This document shows positions 33,212 through 41,992 of a stretch of 64,000 nt of DNA, one piece after another. Position 1 is the stretch's first letter. Every line of letters begins with the position of its first letter. The position numbers were made by a program, and so were the translations under genes. The DNA lies in the NCBI GenBank assembly GCA_002238965.1, contig MPNJ01000005.1, positions 124,001 to 188,000 on the forward strand, given 5' to 3'. Below the pieces are notes generated by a model that was not told where the DNA came from, did no database searches, and saw nothing but the letters and a program-made list of their open reading frames with translations. Origin of the DNA: Nitrospinae bacterium bin107 (GTDB lineage Bacteria > UBA8248).

Positions 33212-33694
33212 TCACGGTTTGTGGACGCCGCAGCCGAATATGTAGCCCTTATGAAGGACGGCCCATGAGGACTTGGGCACGACTTTGCCCGTAATTGGGT
33301 CTTTCCATCCGTAATCCACCCATGCTCCTTTAGCCGTGGCCTTGGCCAGAGCGGCGTTGCCGATGTTGAGGCCGCCCGGGTCGATGAGCGTCGAGGCGTT
33401 CGTGCCGATGAGCGAACGGGTCTGGGCGTGGGCGACGATGCGTGCTCCTTCCGCCGCCTTGAGCACAAAAATGTAGAGGTCCAGATGCTTGAATTCAGGC
33501 GCGGGGCGGTTGGTGAAGCGATCGAAGGCCGCCTTCATGCCTACCTTGTCGAACAGGGCGACAGCTTTCGCCACAATGGCCTGCGCCTGGGCGGGGGTGC
33601 CGCGCTTTTGCGCGTGCTTGTCGGCGAGTGCGGGCGCAGCGAGGAGTAGTACGGATACGAAAATCGCGACATTCAGGGTGACGGCTTTTATCAT
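33212..33694 (-). CDS. Exported single-cache-domain protein
   Basis: A 160-residue protein with a signal peptide (about 1-25, ending APALADK) and a small periplasmic ligand-binding cache domain: QAQAIVAKAVALFDKVGMKAAFDRF, then LYIFVLKAAEGARIVAHAQTRSLIGTNASTLIDPGG, WVDYGWKDPITGKVVPKSSWAVLHKGYIFGCGVHKP. There is no transmembrane anchor or signalling domain, so it is a soluble sensor or binder. In related bacteria such proteins stand alone like this. The ligand is unknown. Confidence 0.85.
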   Translation of the reverse strand: MIKAVTLNVAIFVSVLLLAAPALADKHAQKRGTPAQAQAIVAKAVALFDKVGMKAAFDRFTNRPAPEFKHLDLYIFVLKAAEGARIVAHAQTRSLIGTNASTLIDPGGLNIGNAALAKATAKGAWVDYGWKDPITGKVVPKSSWAVLHKGYIFGCGVHKP

Positions 33695-33896
33695 GATTTG
33701 AAGTCCTCTGTTGGTTACGCCTTTCGGGATGAATCAAGTGTGCTGAAAATAAAAAGATTCTAGCGAGTCTGTCAATGCGAGGATGATTTTGAGAGCGTTG
33801 CTTGGCTTCCGCAGATTCGTTTGCTTTCGATTGTTTCGCTTGGCCGGTTTGCCTTATCATCGTTAGAGGAGTGCGCATTGCAATGAGGACGAGAGA

Positions 33897-34211
33897 GTGA
33901 ACTCGCATGTTTCCATCCCCAGAGAGAGGCTCGCCGCCTTTTGCCGCGAGCATGGCGTGAAGCAGTTCGCCATCTTCGGCTCGGCCCTGCGCGAGGACTT
34001 CGGACCCGAGAGCGACGTCGACGTGCTGGTCGAGTTCGAGCCGGGCCGCACGCCGGGGCTGCTGGGCGTGGCCGGTATGGAGCGGGAGTTGTCGGACCTC
34101 TTCGGCGGACGGAAGGTGGATTTGACCGAACGCAGCGCCGTCGAAACAAGCCGGAACTATATTCGTCGTGAAGCGATACTCCAATCCGCTGAGACCATCT
34201 ATGCGGCGTGA
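33897..34211 (+). CDS. mntA: MntA-type nucleotidyltransferase (antitoxin of a HepT-MntA pair)
   Basis: A 104-residue minimal nucleotidyltransferase. The Pol-beta motif [20 protein letters not shown] supplies the GS and the catalytic D-x-D, and KVDLTE supplies the third acidic residue. MntA antitoxins AMPylate the partner HepT. Starts at GTG 33897 after GAGGACGAGA. It overlaps the HepT gene by 11 bases, the usual arrangement. Confidence 0.88.
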   Translation: MNSHVSIPRERLAAFCREHGVKQFAIFGSALREDFGPESDVDVLVEFEPGRTPGLLGVAGMERELSDLFGGRKVDLTERSAVETSRNYIRREAILQSAETIYAA

Positions 34212-34542
34212 CGAAGCCTGGCTGCTCGACATGTTGCTGGCCGCGCGCGACACGGTGGATTTCGCTCGTGGTCGAAGTCGAGATGAACTGGACTCGGATC
34301 GCCAGCTGGTCTTGTCACTGGTCAAATCTATCGAGATCATTGGTGAGGCTGCTGCCCGCATCAGCCAGGAGACCAGAGAGGCTCACCCCGAGATTCCCTG
34401 GCCGAAGATCATCGCCATGCGGAATCATCTTGTGCACGCATATTTTGAGATCAATCTAAACCGCGTGTGGGAAGTTGTGCAAAATGACATTCCCGATCTG
34501 ATCGCCCTCATAAAACCACTCGTCCCGCCGGAGACGAAGTAG
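34201..34542 (+). CDS. hepT: HepT-type RNase toxin (HEPN/DUF86)
   Basis: About 113 residues from ATG 34201 inside the end of mntA. An in-frame GTG at 34168 would add 11 residues. It carries the HEPN RNase motif R-x4-H-x-Y as RNHLVHAY, so the catalytic residues are intact. [26 protein letters not shown] is the characteristic helix pair. HepT cleaves or trims RNA unless blocked by MntA. The pair is a free-standing toxin-antitoxin module. Confidence 0.88.
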   Translation: MRRDEAWLLDMLLAARDTVDFARGRSRDELDSDRQLVLSLVKSIEIIGEAAARISQETREAHPEIPWPKIIAMRNHLVHAYFEINLNRVWEVVQNDIPDLIALIKPLVPPETK

Positions 34543-34580
34543 GGAACAATAGCGCGCCATACACAACCGGGAGGATATGG

Positions 34581-35483
34581 ATGTCCAAGACAGCGATAGG
34601 TTTCGTGGGCCTGGGCTTGATGGGAAAGCCGATGGCGCGGCGGTTTTTGGCGGCGGGGTATCCGCTGGCGGTATCGAGCCGAAGCCGCCCGCCGGTGGAT
34701 GAAATTGCGGCGGAGGGCGCAAGGGCGTGTGATTCACCCGCCGAGGTGGCGGCGCATTCTGAAGTCGTCTTCACCATGCTGCCCGATGCCCCGAACCTGA
34801 AAGATGTGGTCTACACGGAAAACGGACTCTTTGACGCCATGAAGCCGGACAGCGTGCTTGTGGACTGCACGAGCAACGACCCGGCCTTCTCCGCCGAGGT
34901 CGCAGACGCCTTGACGGAGAAGGGCGTCGGTATGCTCGACGCGCCGGTATCGGGAGCGCCCGAGGGAGCAGAGCAGGGAACACTCGCCATCATGGCCGGA
35001 GGCCCCAAAGACGTATTCGCTAGGTGTAAGCCCCTGCTCGACGTTCTGGGTGCGAAAGTGGTGCACGTAGGGGAACCTGCGGGTTCGGGGTGCATCGCCA
35101 AGCTCGCGAACCAGATTCTTGTAGCCGTGACGTTTCTGGGCGTGGGCGAGGCGCTCGTGTTCGGCGCCAAGGCCGGCCTCGACCCCGCAGCGCTTGTGGA
35201 CGTGATGGGTGCGGGCCTCGCGCGTTGCGGGGGGCTGGAGGTGAAGGCGCCCAAAATCCTCTCGGGCGACTTCTCCCCCGGCGGCAAGATAACGAGCCAC
35301 GTGAAGGACTTGCGCTACGCTTTGGAGCAGGCGCGCGAGCGCGAGGTGGCGCTGCCGGGCGCATCGCTCGTCGCGCAGATTTTCAACTCCCTGGTGGCGA
35401 ACGGGGAGGGGGAGCTCGACCACATCGCCATCGTCAAGGTCCTGGAGCGCATGGCGGGCGTGGAAGCGCGCGCGCTTTCATAG
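34581..35483 (+). CDS. Beta-hydroxyacid dehydrogenase (3-hydroxyisobutyrate / tartronate semialdehyde reductase family)
   Basis: A 300-residue NAD(P)-dependent enzyme. The Rossmann loop is GFVGLGLMGKPMARRFLAAGYPL, with the substrate-binding DAPVSGAPEGAEQGTLAIMAGG and the catalytic lysine region GSGCIAKLANQ (K around residue 173). The arginine/serine pair after the Rossmann motif (SSRSRPP) suggests NADP preference. Family members reduce or oxidise short beta-hydroxyacids. The exact substrate is uncertain. It follows hepT by 38 bases but is probably independent, with its own GGGAGG ribosome-binding site. Confidence 0.85.
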   Translation: MSKTAIGFVGLGLMGKPMARRFLAAGYPLAVSSRSRPPVDEIAAEGARACDSPAEVAAHSEVVFTMLPDAPNLKDVVYTENGLFDAMKPDSVLVDCTSNDPAFSAEVADALTEKGVGMLDAPVSGAPEGAEQGTLAIMAGGPKDVFARCKPLLDVLGAKVVHVGEPAGSGCIAKLANQILVAVTFLGVGEALVFGAKAGLDPAALVDVMGAGLARCGGLEVKAPKILSGDFSPGGKITSHVKDLRYALEQAREREVALPGASLVAQIFNSLVANGEGELDHIAIVKVLERMAGVEARALS

Positions 35484-35686
35484 GGCCTTCGATACTGGCC
35501 ATATGAAATCGGTGGAGGGAGTCTGCGCTTGCCTGGATGATGAAGTGGTTTTGATATGGTTTGTGCCAAACTATTGATGGGAACCCGACTGGCCGGCAAC
35601 GAGGGATTGTTGAATATGGCCCTCAATAGTTTTGTCTGAAACACGTACCAATGCCGTATAAACGAGCAGGATGAAGGAGAATCCCG

Positions 35687-36031
35687 TTGAAGCACGAACC
35701 CGTTTTGGCGAAGCTGAACGAACTGAGAAAAGACGCGCAGGGCGAGGGGGGCGTCGAGGAGAAGGCGCTTTATCACATGTTCTGCTTCATCTCCTACGAG
35801 GTGGGTCCGTTCGCGGATTTCGTGGAGAAGGAGATGGCGCCGAGCGAGAAAAAAGATACCGCCGCAGGACCCAGGGCCGGGGAATATCTGGGCGTCCTCA
35901 CCGAGCTCAGAGACGAGGTCGCCGACGATCCGGGGGACATGGAGTTCATCGCGCTCGACCGCGCCGTGGCCTTCATCTCGCAGACCAGTGGAGATTTCCA
36001 GGCTTACCTTGACGAAGCGGGGGAGGGGTGA
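35687..36031 (+). CDS. Small acidic protein of unknown function
   Basis: A 114-residue soluble acidic protein starting at TTG 35687, chosen because AAGGAG lies seven bases upstream. Helical throughout, with no cysteine pair or membrane segment. I recognise no family. The stop overlaps the next ATG as TGATG, so the two small genes form a coupled pair. Confidence 0.65.
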   Translation: MKHEPVLAKLNELRKDAQGEGGVEEKALYHMFCFISYEVGPFADFVEKEMAPSEKKDTAAGPRAGEYLGVLTELRDEVADDPGDMEFIALDRAVAFISQTSGDFQAYLDEAGEG

Positions 36032-36216
36032 TGAGCAAGCATGAGAATGAGGCGCCGCGTCCTAGTCTCGACGCTGCTGAGGACGACATAACGGCGAAGC
36101 GCAAATCCTTCCTGGAGTTGTCTCTGAAACACCGGGAGAAGACGAAAGGCCGCGTACGGATTCCTTCGGAAGTCCTCATTCGTGAAGATCGCGAGAGTGG
36201 GTACCGGGATATCTGA
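36031..36216 (+). CDS. Very small basic/acidic mixed protein of unknown function
   Basis: A 61-residue protein beginning MSKHENEAPRPSL and rich in charged residues (ITAKRKSFLELSLKHREKTKGRVRIPSEV). It is coupled to the preceding gene by a TGATG overlap. A small charged second gene in a coupled pair can be an antitoxin, but there is no motif to support that. Function unknown. Confidence 0.55.
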   Translation: MSKHENEAPRPSLDAAEDDITAKRKSFLELSLKHREKTKGRVRIPSEVLIREDRESGYRDI

Positions 36217-36270
36217 TGTGTTTCGGGCTGGGTGTATTGCAATTATCCCTCCTGGCATCAGTTTTCGTCT

Positions 36271-36322
36271 GTAGGGACAGCCCTTCTTAGGGGCTGTCCC
36301 ACAGGTCGCGACCTGTCCCTAC
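36271..36322. repeat. Composite hairpin repeat, perfect GTAGGGACAG / CTGTCCCTAC ends
   Basis: The ends are perfect ten-base inverted repeats. Inside are a GGGACAGCCC...GGGGCTGTCCC hairpin and a CAGGTCGCGACCTG palindrome, so the DNA or RNA can fold into a four-arm figure. It is the cleanest member of the dispersed family and lies in the 390-base gap before the CoA-transferase gene. The rest of the gap shows no gene. Confidence 0.85.
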
Positions 36323-36605
36323 TTCATAGAAACATTCCATCTCTCATCTGTCGGGTGAATTCATTGCTCCCTCCTCGCTTGGCATTCCCTCATTCTTGAA
36401 TCGCGGCAATCCCTCGCTCCCCCGCTCGGATTTGACCCACCACACCTTGTCATCCGTAAAATCGATGGTGTATTGTCATGTCTCCTTTCGTGGTTTCGCA
36501 TGGACCCATTCGTCGGGAAACCGCATGAGTCGCGAAGGCATGGGATCGGCCGTCGCCGCGCCCGTCGCCTCGTTTTAGGGACGCACTTTTTCGAGGAGTC
36601 GTAAA

Positions 36606-37784
36606 ATGGGGCTTCCGCTCGATGGCGTTCGAATCGTATCGCTGGGGGTATCCATCAGCGGGCCGGTGGGGCTGCGCCATCTGGCTGATTTCGGCGCGGA
36701 GGTCCTGAAAGTCGAGGTCCCGGAAACGGGCGACATGGTGCGGCTCTGGGACGATGCGGTCTTCGGCGAGGGGGCGGTGCACTTCTGGGTGAACCCCAAC
36801 AAGAAGAGTGTGACGCTGAACCTGAAAGACGAGCGCGGCAAGAAAATTTTACGGGAGATGCTCGAGAGCGCGGACGTTTTTCTCGAAAACTTCAGCCCCG
36901 GCGCGATCGACAGGCTCGGTTTCGGGTATGAGGAAGTGAAGAAGATAAAGCCCGACATCATCTACGTCCACACCTCGGGCTACGGGCAGGACGGCCCCTA
37001 CCGCGACATGAAGGCGTTCGACGGCCTCATTCAGGCCGAAGCGGGCATCATGGAGATGACGGGCCCGCCCGAATCCCCCGCGAAGATGGCCCATTCCATC
37101 TGCGACGGGGTGACGGGGCTTTTCGTCGCCCTGGGCGCGATGATGGCGCTCAGGCAGCGCGACCAGACGGGCGAGGGCCAGGAACTCGACGTCTCGATGT
37201 TCGACTGCATGGTGAGCATGCAGGGCTATTTCCACTTTCACTATTATCTGCACGGTAACAAGCCGAGCCGCGTGGGCGTGGGCCATCACTTCCTGGCGCC
37301 CTACGGGGCCTACCCCGCCAAGGGGGGAAAGCTCATCGGCGTCGCGTGCGGCAACGAGAACACCTGGCGGCTGTTCGCCGGGGTCCTCGGGCACCCCGAA
37401 TGGGTAGACGACCCGCGCTTCGCGACCAACGCCGACAGGCACGAGAACAAAGATGCGCTGCTCGAACAGGTGCTGCCGATCCTCGCTACCAAAGAGCGCG
37501 AGGAATGGCGGAAGATTTTTCTGGAGGCGGGTGTTCCCTGCGGAGCGGTGAACGATCTGGGAGAGGTGTGCGATCATCCCCAGACGGCGCACCGCGAGAT
37601 TTTCCCGGAAGTGGAAGGCGAATACGGAAATTTGAAAATGTGCCGTTTTCCGGTGAAATTCAGCGAAATGACGCCCAGGCTAGAACACCCGCCGGGCCTG
37701 AGCGCCCATACCGAAGAGGTGCTCGAAAAGCTCGGCTACTCCCCGGACGCCGTGGCGGACTTGCGCCGCGACGGCGTGATTTAA
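36606..37784 (+). CDS. CaiB/BaiF family CoA-transferase
   Basis: A 392-residue class III CoA-transferase. LDGVRIVSLGVSISGPVGLRHLADFGAEVLKVEVPETGD is the N-terminal Rossmann part. The catalytic aspartate lies in the motif corresponding to GLDVSMFDCM (ELDVSMFD). NKKSVTLNLKDERGKKIL and GQDGPYRDMKAFDGLIQAEAGIM are family hallmarks. It transfers CoA between carboxylic acids. Substrate unknown. It is followed on the same strand by acyl-CoA dehydrogenase and MaoC genes, suggesting a catabolic pathway for an acyl-CoA. Confidence 0.9.
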   Translation: MGLPLDGVRIVSLGVSISGPVGLRHLADFGAEVLKVEVPETGDMVRLWDDAVFGEGAVHFWVNPNKKSVTLNLKDERGKKILREMLESADVFLENFSPGAIDRLGFGYEEVKKIKPDIIYVHTSGYGQDGPYRDMKAFDGLIQAEAGIMEMTGPPESPAKMAHSICDGVTGLFVALGAMMALRQRDQTGEGQELDVSMFDCMVSMQGYFHFHYYLHGNKPSRVGVGHHFLAPYGAYPAKGGKLIGVACGNENTWRLFAGVLGHPEWVDDPRFATNADRHENKDALLEQVLPILATKEREEWRKIFLEAGVPCGAVNDLGEVCDHPQTAHREIFPEVEGEYGNLKMCRFPVKFSEMTPRLEHPPGLSAHTEEVLEKLGYSPDAVADLRRDGVI

Positions 37785-37830
37785 TACTTGGCGGAAATTT
37801 CGGCCATTTAAATTCAGGAGGAATCATCCC

Positions 37831-38982
37831 TTGCATTTCCAGTTTACCGAACTACAGACGAGCGTCCAGCGGATGATGAAGGAATTCGTGGACCGCGAGA
37901 TCATGCCCATCGCCATGGAATACGAACTCGCCGACAAATACCCCACGCCCATCGTGGAGAAGATGCAGGAACTGGGCTTTTTCGGTTTTACGATACCAGA
38001 GGAATACGGCGGGAGCGGCATGGACGAAGTGTGCTACGCCATCGCCATGGAAGAGCTCTCCGTCGGCTGGATGAGCGTGGCCGGCATCCTCGGCACGCAC
38101 ATGATGACCGCCTGGATGATTCTGAACTACGGGACGGATGAGCAGAAAAAAACGTATCTCCCCAAAATGGCCACCGGCGAGTGGCACTCGGGCATGGCGC
38201 TCACCGAGCCGGGTTCGGGTTCCGACGCCGCCGCTCTCAAGACGCGCGCGGTGCGAGAAGACGACCAGTGGGTGATGAACGGCTCCAAGATGTTCATCTC
38301 GAACGCCGAGCACGGCACGATGTTCAGCGTGTTCGCGCGCACCGACCCGGAAAAATCGAAAGCGAAGGGCATCTCCTGCATCCTCGTACACAAGGGAACG
38401 CCCGGCTTTCAGGTGAGCCGCCATCTCAAGAAGATGGGCTACCGGGGCATCCGCACGAGCGAGCTGGTGTTCGAGGACGCGCGTGTGCCGCTCGAAAACC
38501 TGCTCGGCCAGGAGAACGAGGGTTTTCCGATGATCATGAGCGGGCTTGAGGGTGGCCGCGTCAACGTGGCGGCGCGCAGCGTGGGTCTCGCCCGCGCGGC
38601 ATTCGAGGATTCGATGCGTTATTCCCAGCAGCGCGAGACGTTCGGCAAGCCGCTGGCGGGTCATCAGCTGATACAGGCGAAACTCGCCGAGATGGGAACG
38701 CGCATCCACGCGGCGAAGCTCATGACGTATCACGCGGCGAACCTGAAGGCCCAGGGCAAGCGTTGTGACCTCGAAGCCGGCATGGCCAAGTTCTTTGCGT
38801 CCGAGACGGCGGAGTTCTGCGCGAGCGAGGCCATTCAGGTCCATGGCGGCATGGGCTACATCCAGGAGTTGCCCGTGGAGCGCTATTTCCGGGACTCGAA
38901 ACTCCTCGTGGTGGGCGAGGGCTCGAACGAAATTCAGCGCCTCATCATCGCCAAGAGGCTTCTGGAGCAATACCCCGCCTAG
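37831..38982 (+). CDS. Acyl-CoA dehydrogenase
   Basis: A 383-residue flavoprotein starting at TTG 37831 behind AGGAGG. The FAD/substrate loops are intact: MALTEPGSGSDAAALKTRAV, WVMNGSKMFISNAEHG, and the C-terminal QVHGGMGYIQELPVERYFRDSKLLVVGEGSNEIQR, where glutamate in EGSNEIQ lies at the catalytic-base position of short-chain types. It makes the trans-2-enoyl-CoA. The MaoC hydratase gene follows by 85 bases, matching the next step. Confidence 0.93.
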   Translation: MHFQFTELQTSVQRMMKEFVDREIMPIAMEYELADKYPTPIVEKMQELGFFGFTIPEEYGGSGMDEVCYAIAMEELSVGWMSVAGILGTHMMTAWMILNYGTDEQKKTYLPKMATGEWHSGMALTEPGSGSDAAALKTRAVREDDQWVMNGSKMFISNAEHGTMFSVFARTDPEKSKAKGISCILVHKGTPGFQVSRHLKKMGYRGIRTSELVFEDARVPLENLLGQENEGFPMIMSGLEGGRVNVAARSVGLARAAFEDSMRYSQQRETFGKPLAGHQLIQAKLAEMGTRIHAAKLMTYHAANLKAQGKRCDLEAGMAKFFASETAEFCASEAIQVHGGMGYIQELPVERYFRDSKLLVVGEGSNEIQRLIIAKRLLEQYPA

Positions 38983-39067
38983 AGAGGTGAGCATCATCCA
39001 CCGCGCGATAGGGCGCATTCCCGGTTTATGCCCTGCGTGTGGATGGGCGCGAACGAGGAGAATGACA

Positions 39068-39571
39068 ATGCCTGATTTTCAAATGGGACGCTGGTTCGAG
39101 GATTTCGTGGTGGGCGAGGTCATCAAGCACAGGCCGGGCCGCACCATACTCGAATCGGACAACACCTGGTTCACCCTGCTGACGAACAACACCCACCCGA
39201 TCCATTTCGACGCCCACTATGCTTCCAAGACCCAGTTCGGAAAGCCGCTGGTGAATTCAGCGCTCACGCTGGCCGTCGTGGCCGGCATGACGGTCACAGA
39301 CACCTCCTACCGCTCGGTGGCGAACCTGGAGTGGACCTACATCAAGATGCCCGCTCCCGTCTTCGCGGGCGATACGCTCTATTCGGAATCTGAGATTCTC
39401 GACAAGCGCGAGTCGAAGAGCAGGCCCGACCGCGGCATCGTCACCATCAAGACGCGCGCCTACAACCAGCGCGGAGAGCTCGTGATGGAATACGAGCGCA
39501 AATCCATGGCCGCCAAGAAGGGCATGGGCGCCATACCCGATTACGACAACATCGAGTTGGATGGGGAGTAA
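39068..39571 (+). CDS. MaoC-like hotdog-fold enoyl-CoA hydratase
   Basis: About 167 residues from the ATG at 39068. GAGGAG is seven bases upstream, so it is preferred over the ATG at 39062. The hydratase 2 signature D-x4-H is present as DNTWFTLLTNNTHPIHFDAHYA, and the hotdog fold continues through LVNSALTLAVVAGMTV and ANLEWTYIKMPAPVFAGDTLY. It hydrates enoyl-CoA and sits after the acyl-CoA dehydrogenase. Some relatives act on mesaconyl-CoA, so the substrate is open. Confidence 0.88.
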   Translation: MPDFQMGRWFEDFVVGEVIKHRPGRTILESDNTWFTLLTNNTHPIHFDAHYASKTQFGKPLVNSALTLAVVAGMTVTDTSYRSVANLEWTYIKMPAPVFAGDTLYSESEILDKRESKSRPDRGIVTIKTRAYNQRGELVMEYERKSMAAKKGMGAIPDYDNIELDGE

Positions 39572-39679
39572 GAGTAGGGCACGCTTGAACATTCCGGCTC
39601 GAAGTGGTTTTATGGACGAAGCAAGAGTGAATCCGTTCCACACCCGGTTCACTCGCGCCGCCTCGGAAGGGATATTGAA

Positions 39680-40147
39680 ATGAAGAGCGCAAACCAGGTC
39701 GCTCAAGGCATAATCGGATTCTCGCACGAGCACGGTGACCCCATTTCTAATCTCAAGCTGCAAAAGCTGCTCTACTACGCGCAGGCGTGGCATCTAGCGC
39801 TGTATGACGCGCCATTGTTCGGCGATCCCATCGAAGCGTGGGTTCATGGCCCTGTCGTGCCGTCGGTTTATGGGAAATACAAAGCGTGGTCGTGGCGGCC
39901 CATCGACGTTGATCCCGAGGAGGAAGACCTTGCTTCACAAGCGCGGGACCATCTCGCCGAAGTCATGGACGTGTACGGAGGGCTGACCGCCTACGATCTG
40001 GAAAAACTTACCCATCAAGAGGACCCTTGGCGAAACGCGCGTGGGGGTCTGCCGCCGGATGCCCCGTCGAATAACGTGATCTCTCATGAAGATATGAGGG
40101 ATTACTATAAGGCGAGGGTCGATGGCGAAGAAAATCAAGAGAGGTAG
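39680..40147 (+). CDS. Panacea-domain (DUF4065) antitoxin
   Basis: A 155-residue protein with the Panacea/SocA-like signature ISNLKLQKLLYYAQAWHLALYDAPLFGDPIEAWVHGPVVPSVYGKYKAW, which is almost word-perfect for the family. DUF4065 proteins act as general antitoxins in the PanAT systems, neutralising partners of unrelated folds. It overlaps the next gene by 26 bases, typical of a toxin-antitoxin pair. Confidence 0.9.
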   Translation: MKSANQVAQGIIGFSHEHGDPISNLKLQKLLYYAQAWHLALYDAPLFGDPIEAWVHGPVVPSVYGKYKAWSWRPIDVDPEEEDLASQARDHLAEVMDVYGGLTAYDLEKLTHQEDPWRNARGGLPPDAPSNNVISHEDMRDYYKARVDGEENQER

Positions 40148-40568
40148 GATTCCACGTCTCGCCCGGAGCATTCCGCCTGCCTCACCGCCGCCTGACGCGG
40201 ACTCGCTCCGGTTCTCTTTCAAGTATCTGGATCTCGTGGGCAATGCAAAGTTCAGTCTTAAGCGTTGCCGGGACGGGTATCTGCATACATTTCTGGAGAG
40301 ACTGAGAGATTTATCGCGCCTGACCGCAAAAGAATTTCGGACGAACAGATCGAGGGCCTTGCGCGCACACCCGATTGATTTTAGCGAGACCACAGAACCC
40401 CAGGGGTTTCGCGCCCTCAACGAGCAGCTTCGCGCCGAGCAGGCGTGGCAGTTCCAACTCACCGCGAACGAGCATGGGCGCGTTCACGGGTTTTTGCTTT
40501 TGGACACCTTTTTCGTCGTGTGGATCGACCCCGACCATGAGCTTTATTCTTCACAAAGGCAGGGATGA
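40122..40568 (+). CDS. Putative toxin partner of the Panacea antitoxin
   Basis: A 148-residue protein with a basic proline-rich N-terminus. The body reads SLRFSFKYLDLVGNAKFSLKRC, then LERLRDLSRLTAKEFR, and it ends HGRVHGFLLLDTFFVVWIDPDHELY. This closing FxVVWIDPDHxLY segment is familiar from genes next to Panacea antitoxins. No enzymatic motif is clear. The overlap with the antitoxin gene makes a toxin role likely, but it is not proven. Confidence 0.72.
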   Translation: MAKKIKRGRIPRLARSIPPASPPPDADSLRFSFKYLDLVGNAKFSLKRCRDGYLHTFLERLRDLSRLTAKEFRTNRSRALRAHPIDFSETTEPQGFRALNEQLRAEQAWQFQLTANEHGRVHGFLLLDTFFVVWIDPDHELYSSQRQG

Positions 40569-40652
40569 GCCCGCTCCACCTGAACGACCCGGATAACTGA
40601 CGCGTAGGATGAATCATGCAGCCTGGATACTCCGTTTCCTCTCCTCCTTTGA

Positions 40653-40681
40653 CCCCCCACCCCCCTTTGCGGGTGTGGGGG
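40653..40681. repeat. C/G-rich hairpin before the aminotransferase gene
   Basis: CCCCCCACCCCCC...GGGTGTGGGGG forms a stem around TTTGC. It may terminate the toxin-antitoxin transcript or belong to the C-rich repeat family. Confidence 0.55.
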
Positions 40682-40785
40682 CGTGTGGTAGTATCTCGCG
40701 GTCGCAATTCGGAACGAGGGGCTTTGTGCGATGGTCAGAGGCTTCTCATCCATTCCAAATACCTGATTCGAGCGAGGGAAAAGTC

Positions 40786-41967
40786 TTGTCTGAAGAGTTG
40801 AATCCGCATCTGCGTTTATTGCTGGGGCCGGGGCCGAGCCCGGTTCACCCGAGAATCCTGAAAGCCATGAGCACCCACGTGGTGGGACACTTGGACCCCG
40901 ATTTTCTGGCGGTGATGGACGACTGCCAGGGGATGCTGCGTGCGCTATTCAACACCGAGAACCAGGTGACTTTCCCCGTATCGGGCACGGGTAGCGCTGC
41001 GATGGAGGCGTCCGTCTGCAACATCATCGAGCCTGGGGACAAGGCCATCGTCTGCGTGAACGGCGTGTTCGGCGGACGCATGAGCGACGTTGCTTCCCGC
41101 TACGGGGCGGATGTCGTCACCGTGGAGGCCCCTTGGGGGCAGCCCATCGATCCCCAGGACGTGAAGGCCGCGCTGGATGCGAACCCCGATGCGGTGATGG
41201 TCGGGGTCGTCCATGCGGAAACGAGCACGGGCGTTCTCCAGCCGATGGAAGAGATCGGAGCGATGTGCCGCGAACACGGAGCGCTCTTGCTGCTCGATTG
41301 CGTCACCTCGCTCGGCGGCGTGCCCGTGGAACTCGACAAATGGGGGGTGGAAGTCGCCTACAGCGGCACGCAGAAATGCCTGGCGTGTCCGCCGGGCGTC
41401 GCGCCCATCACCTTCAGCGAGCGCGCGCTCGGCAAGGTGCGCGAGCGCAAATCGAAGGTCACGAGCTGGTATTTCGACGTGAGCATGGTGGAGAAATACT
41501 GGGGCAACGAGCGCGTCTATCACCACACCGGCCCGATTACGATGAACTACGCGATCAGGGAAGCCCTGCGCATCATCTTCGATGAAGGCCTGGAAGCGCG
41601 CTTTGCGAGGCACGCCCTGGCGAGCAAGGCGTTACAGGCGGGCGTCGAGGCGTTCGGAATGTCCATGTTCGCCCAGGAAGGCGCGCGCACGCCCACGCTC
41701 AACACAGTCGCTCTCCGGGAGGGGATGGACGACGGCGCCGTCCGCAAGAGTCTGCTCAACGATTTCAACATCGAGATCGGCGGTGGATTGGGCGCGGTGG
41801 CCGGTAAGATCTGGCGTATTGGAATGATGGGCCACGGCGCCACACAGGCGAACGTGGTCTACCTTCTTTCGGCGCTGGAAGTAATTTTTTCCAAATTGGG
41901 GTATATTACAAAGGCTGGAGATGGTGTCGGAGCCGCTTCGCAGGTGTACGCGGACGCCGCTTCCTGA
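40786..41967 (+). CDS. Class V aminotransferase (serine-pyruvate / alanine-glyoxylate type)
   Basis: A 393-residue PLP enzyme from TTG 40786 (GAGGGAAA upstream; the frame is open to 40609 but the added residues are not protein-like). Signatures: LLGPGPSPVHPRILKAM, VVGHLDPDF, PVSGTGSAAMEASV, DCVTSLGGVPVELDKWGVEVAYSGTQKCLACPPG, where the lysine in TQK is the Schiff-base residue. It belongs to the alanine-glyoxylate/serine-pyruvate group. It is the first of a row of plus-strand genes leading to the molybdenum cofactor genes. Confidence 0.92.
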   Translation: MSEELNPHLRLLLGPGPSPVHPRILKAMSTHVVGHLDPDFLAVMDDCQGMLRALFNTENQVTFPVSGTGSAAMEASVCNIIEPGDKAIVCVNGVFGGRMSDVASRYGADVVTVEAPWGQPIDPQDVKAALDANPDAVMVGVVHAETSTGVLQPMEEIGAMCREHGALLLLDCVTSLGGVPVELDKWGVEVAYSGTQKCLACPPGVAPITFSERALGKVRERKSKVTSWYFDVSMVEKYWGNERVYHHTGPITMNYAIREALRIIFDEGLEARFARHALASKALQAGVEAFGMSMFAQEGARTPTLNTVALREGMDDGAVRKSLLNDFNIEIGGGLGAVAGKIWRIGMMGHGATQANVVYLLSALEVIFSKLGYITKAGDGVGAASQVYADAAS

Positions 41968-41992
41968 TCATTCATCCAAAGGAGTTTAGCCG

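Noticed and set aside
33064-36322. Hairpin repeats considered as intrinsic terminators
   Set aside because: They lack T tracts, occur at many places with conserved loop sequence and have matched ends, so a repeat family fits better.
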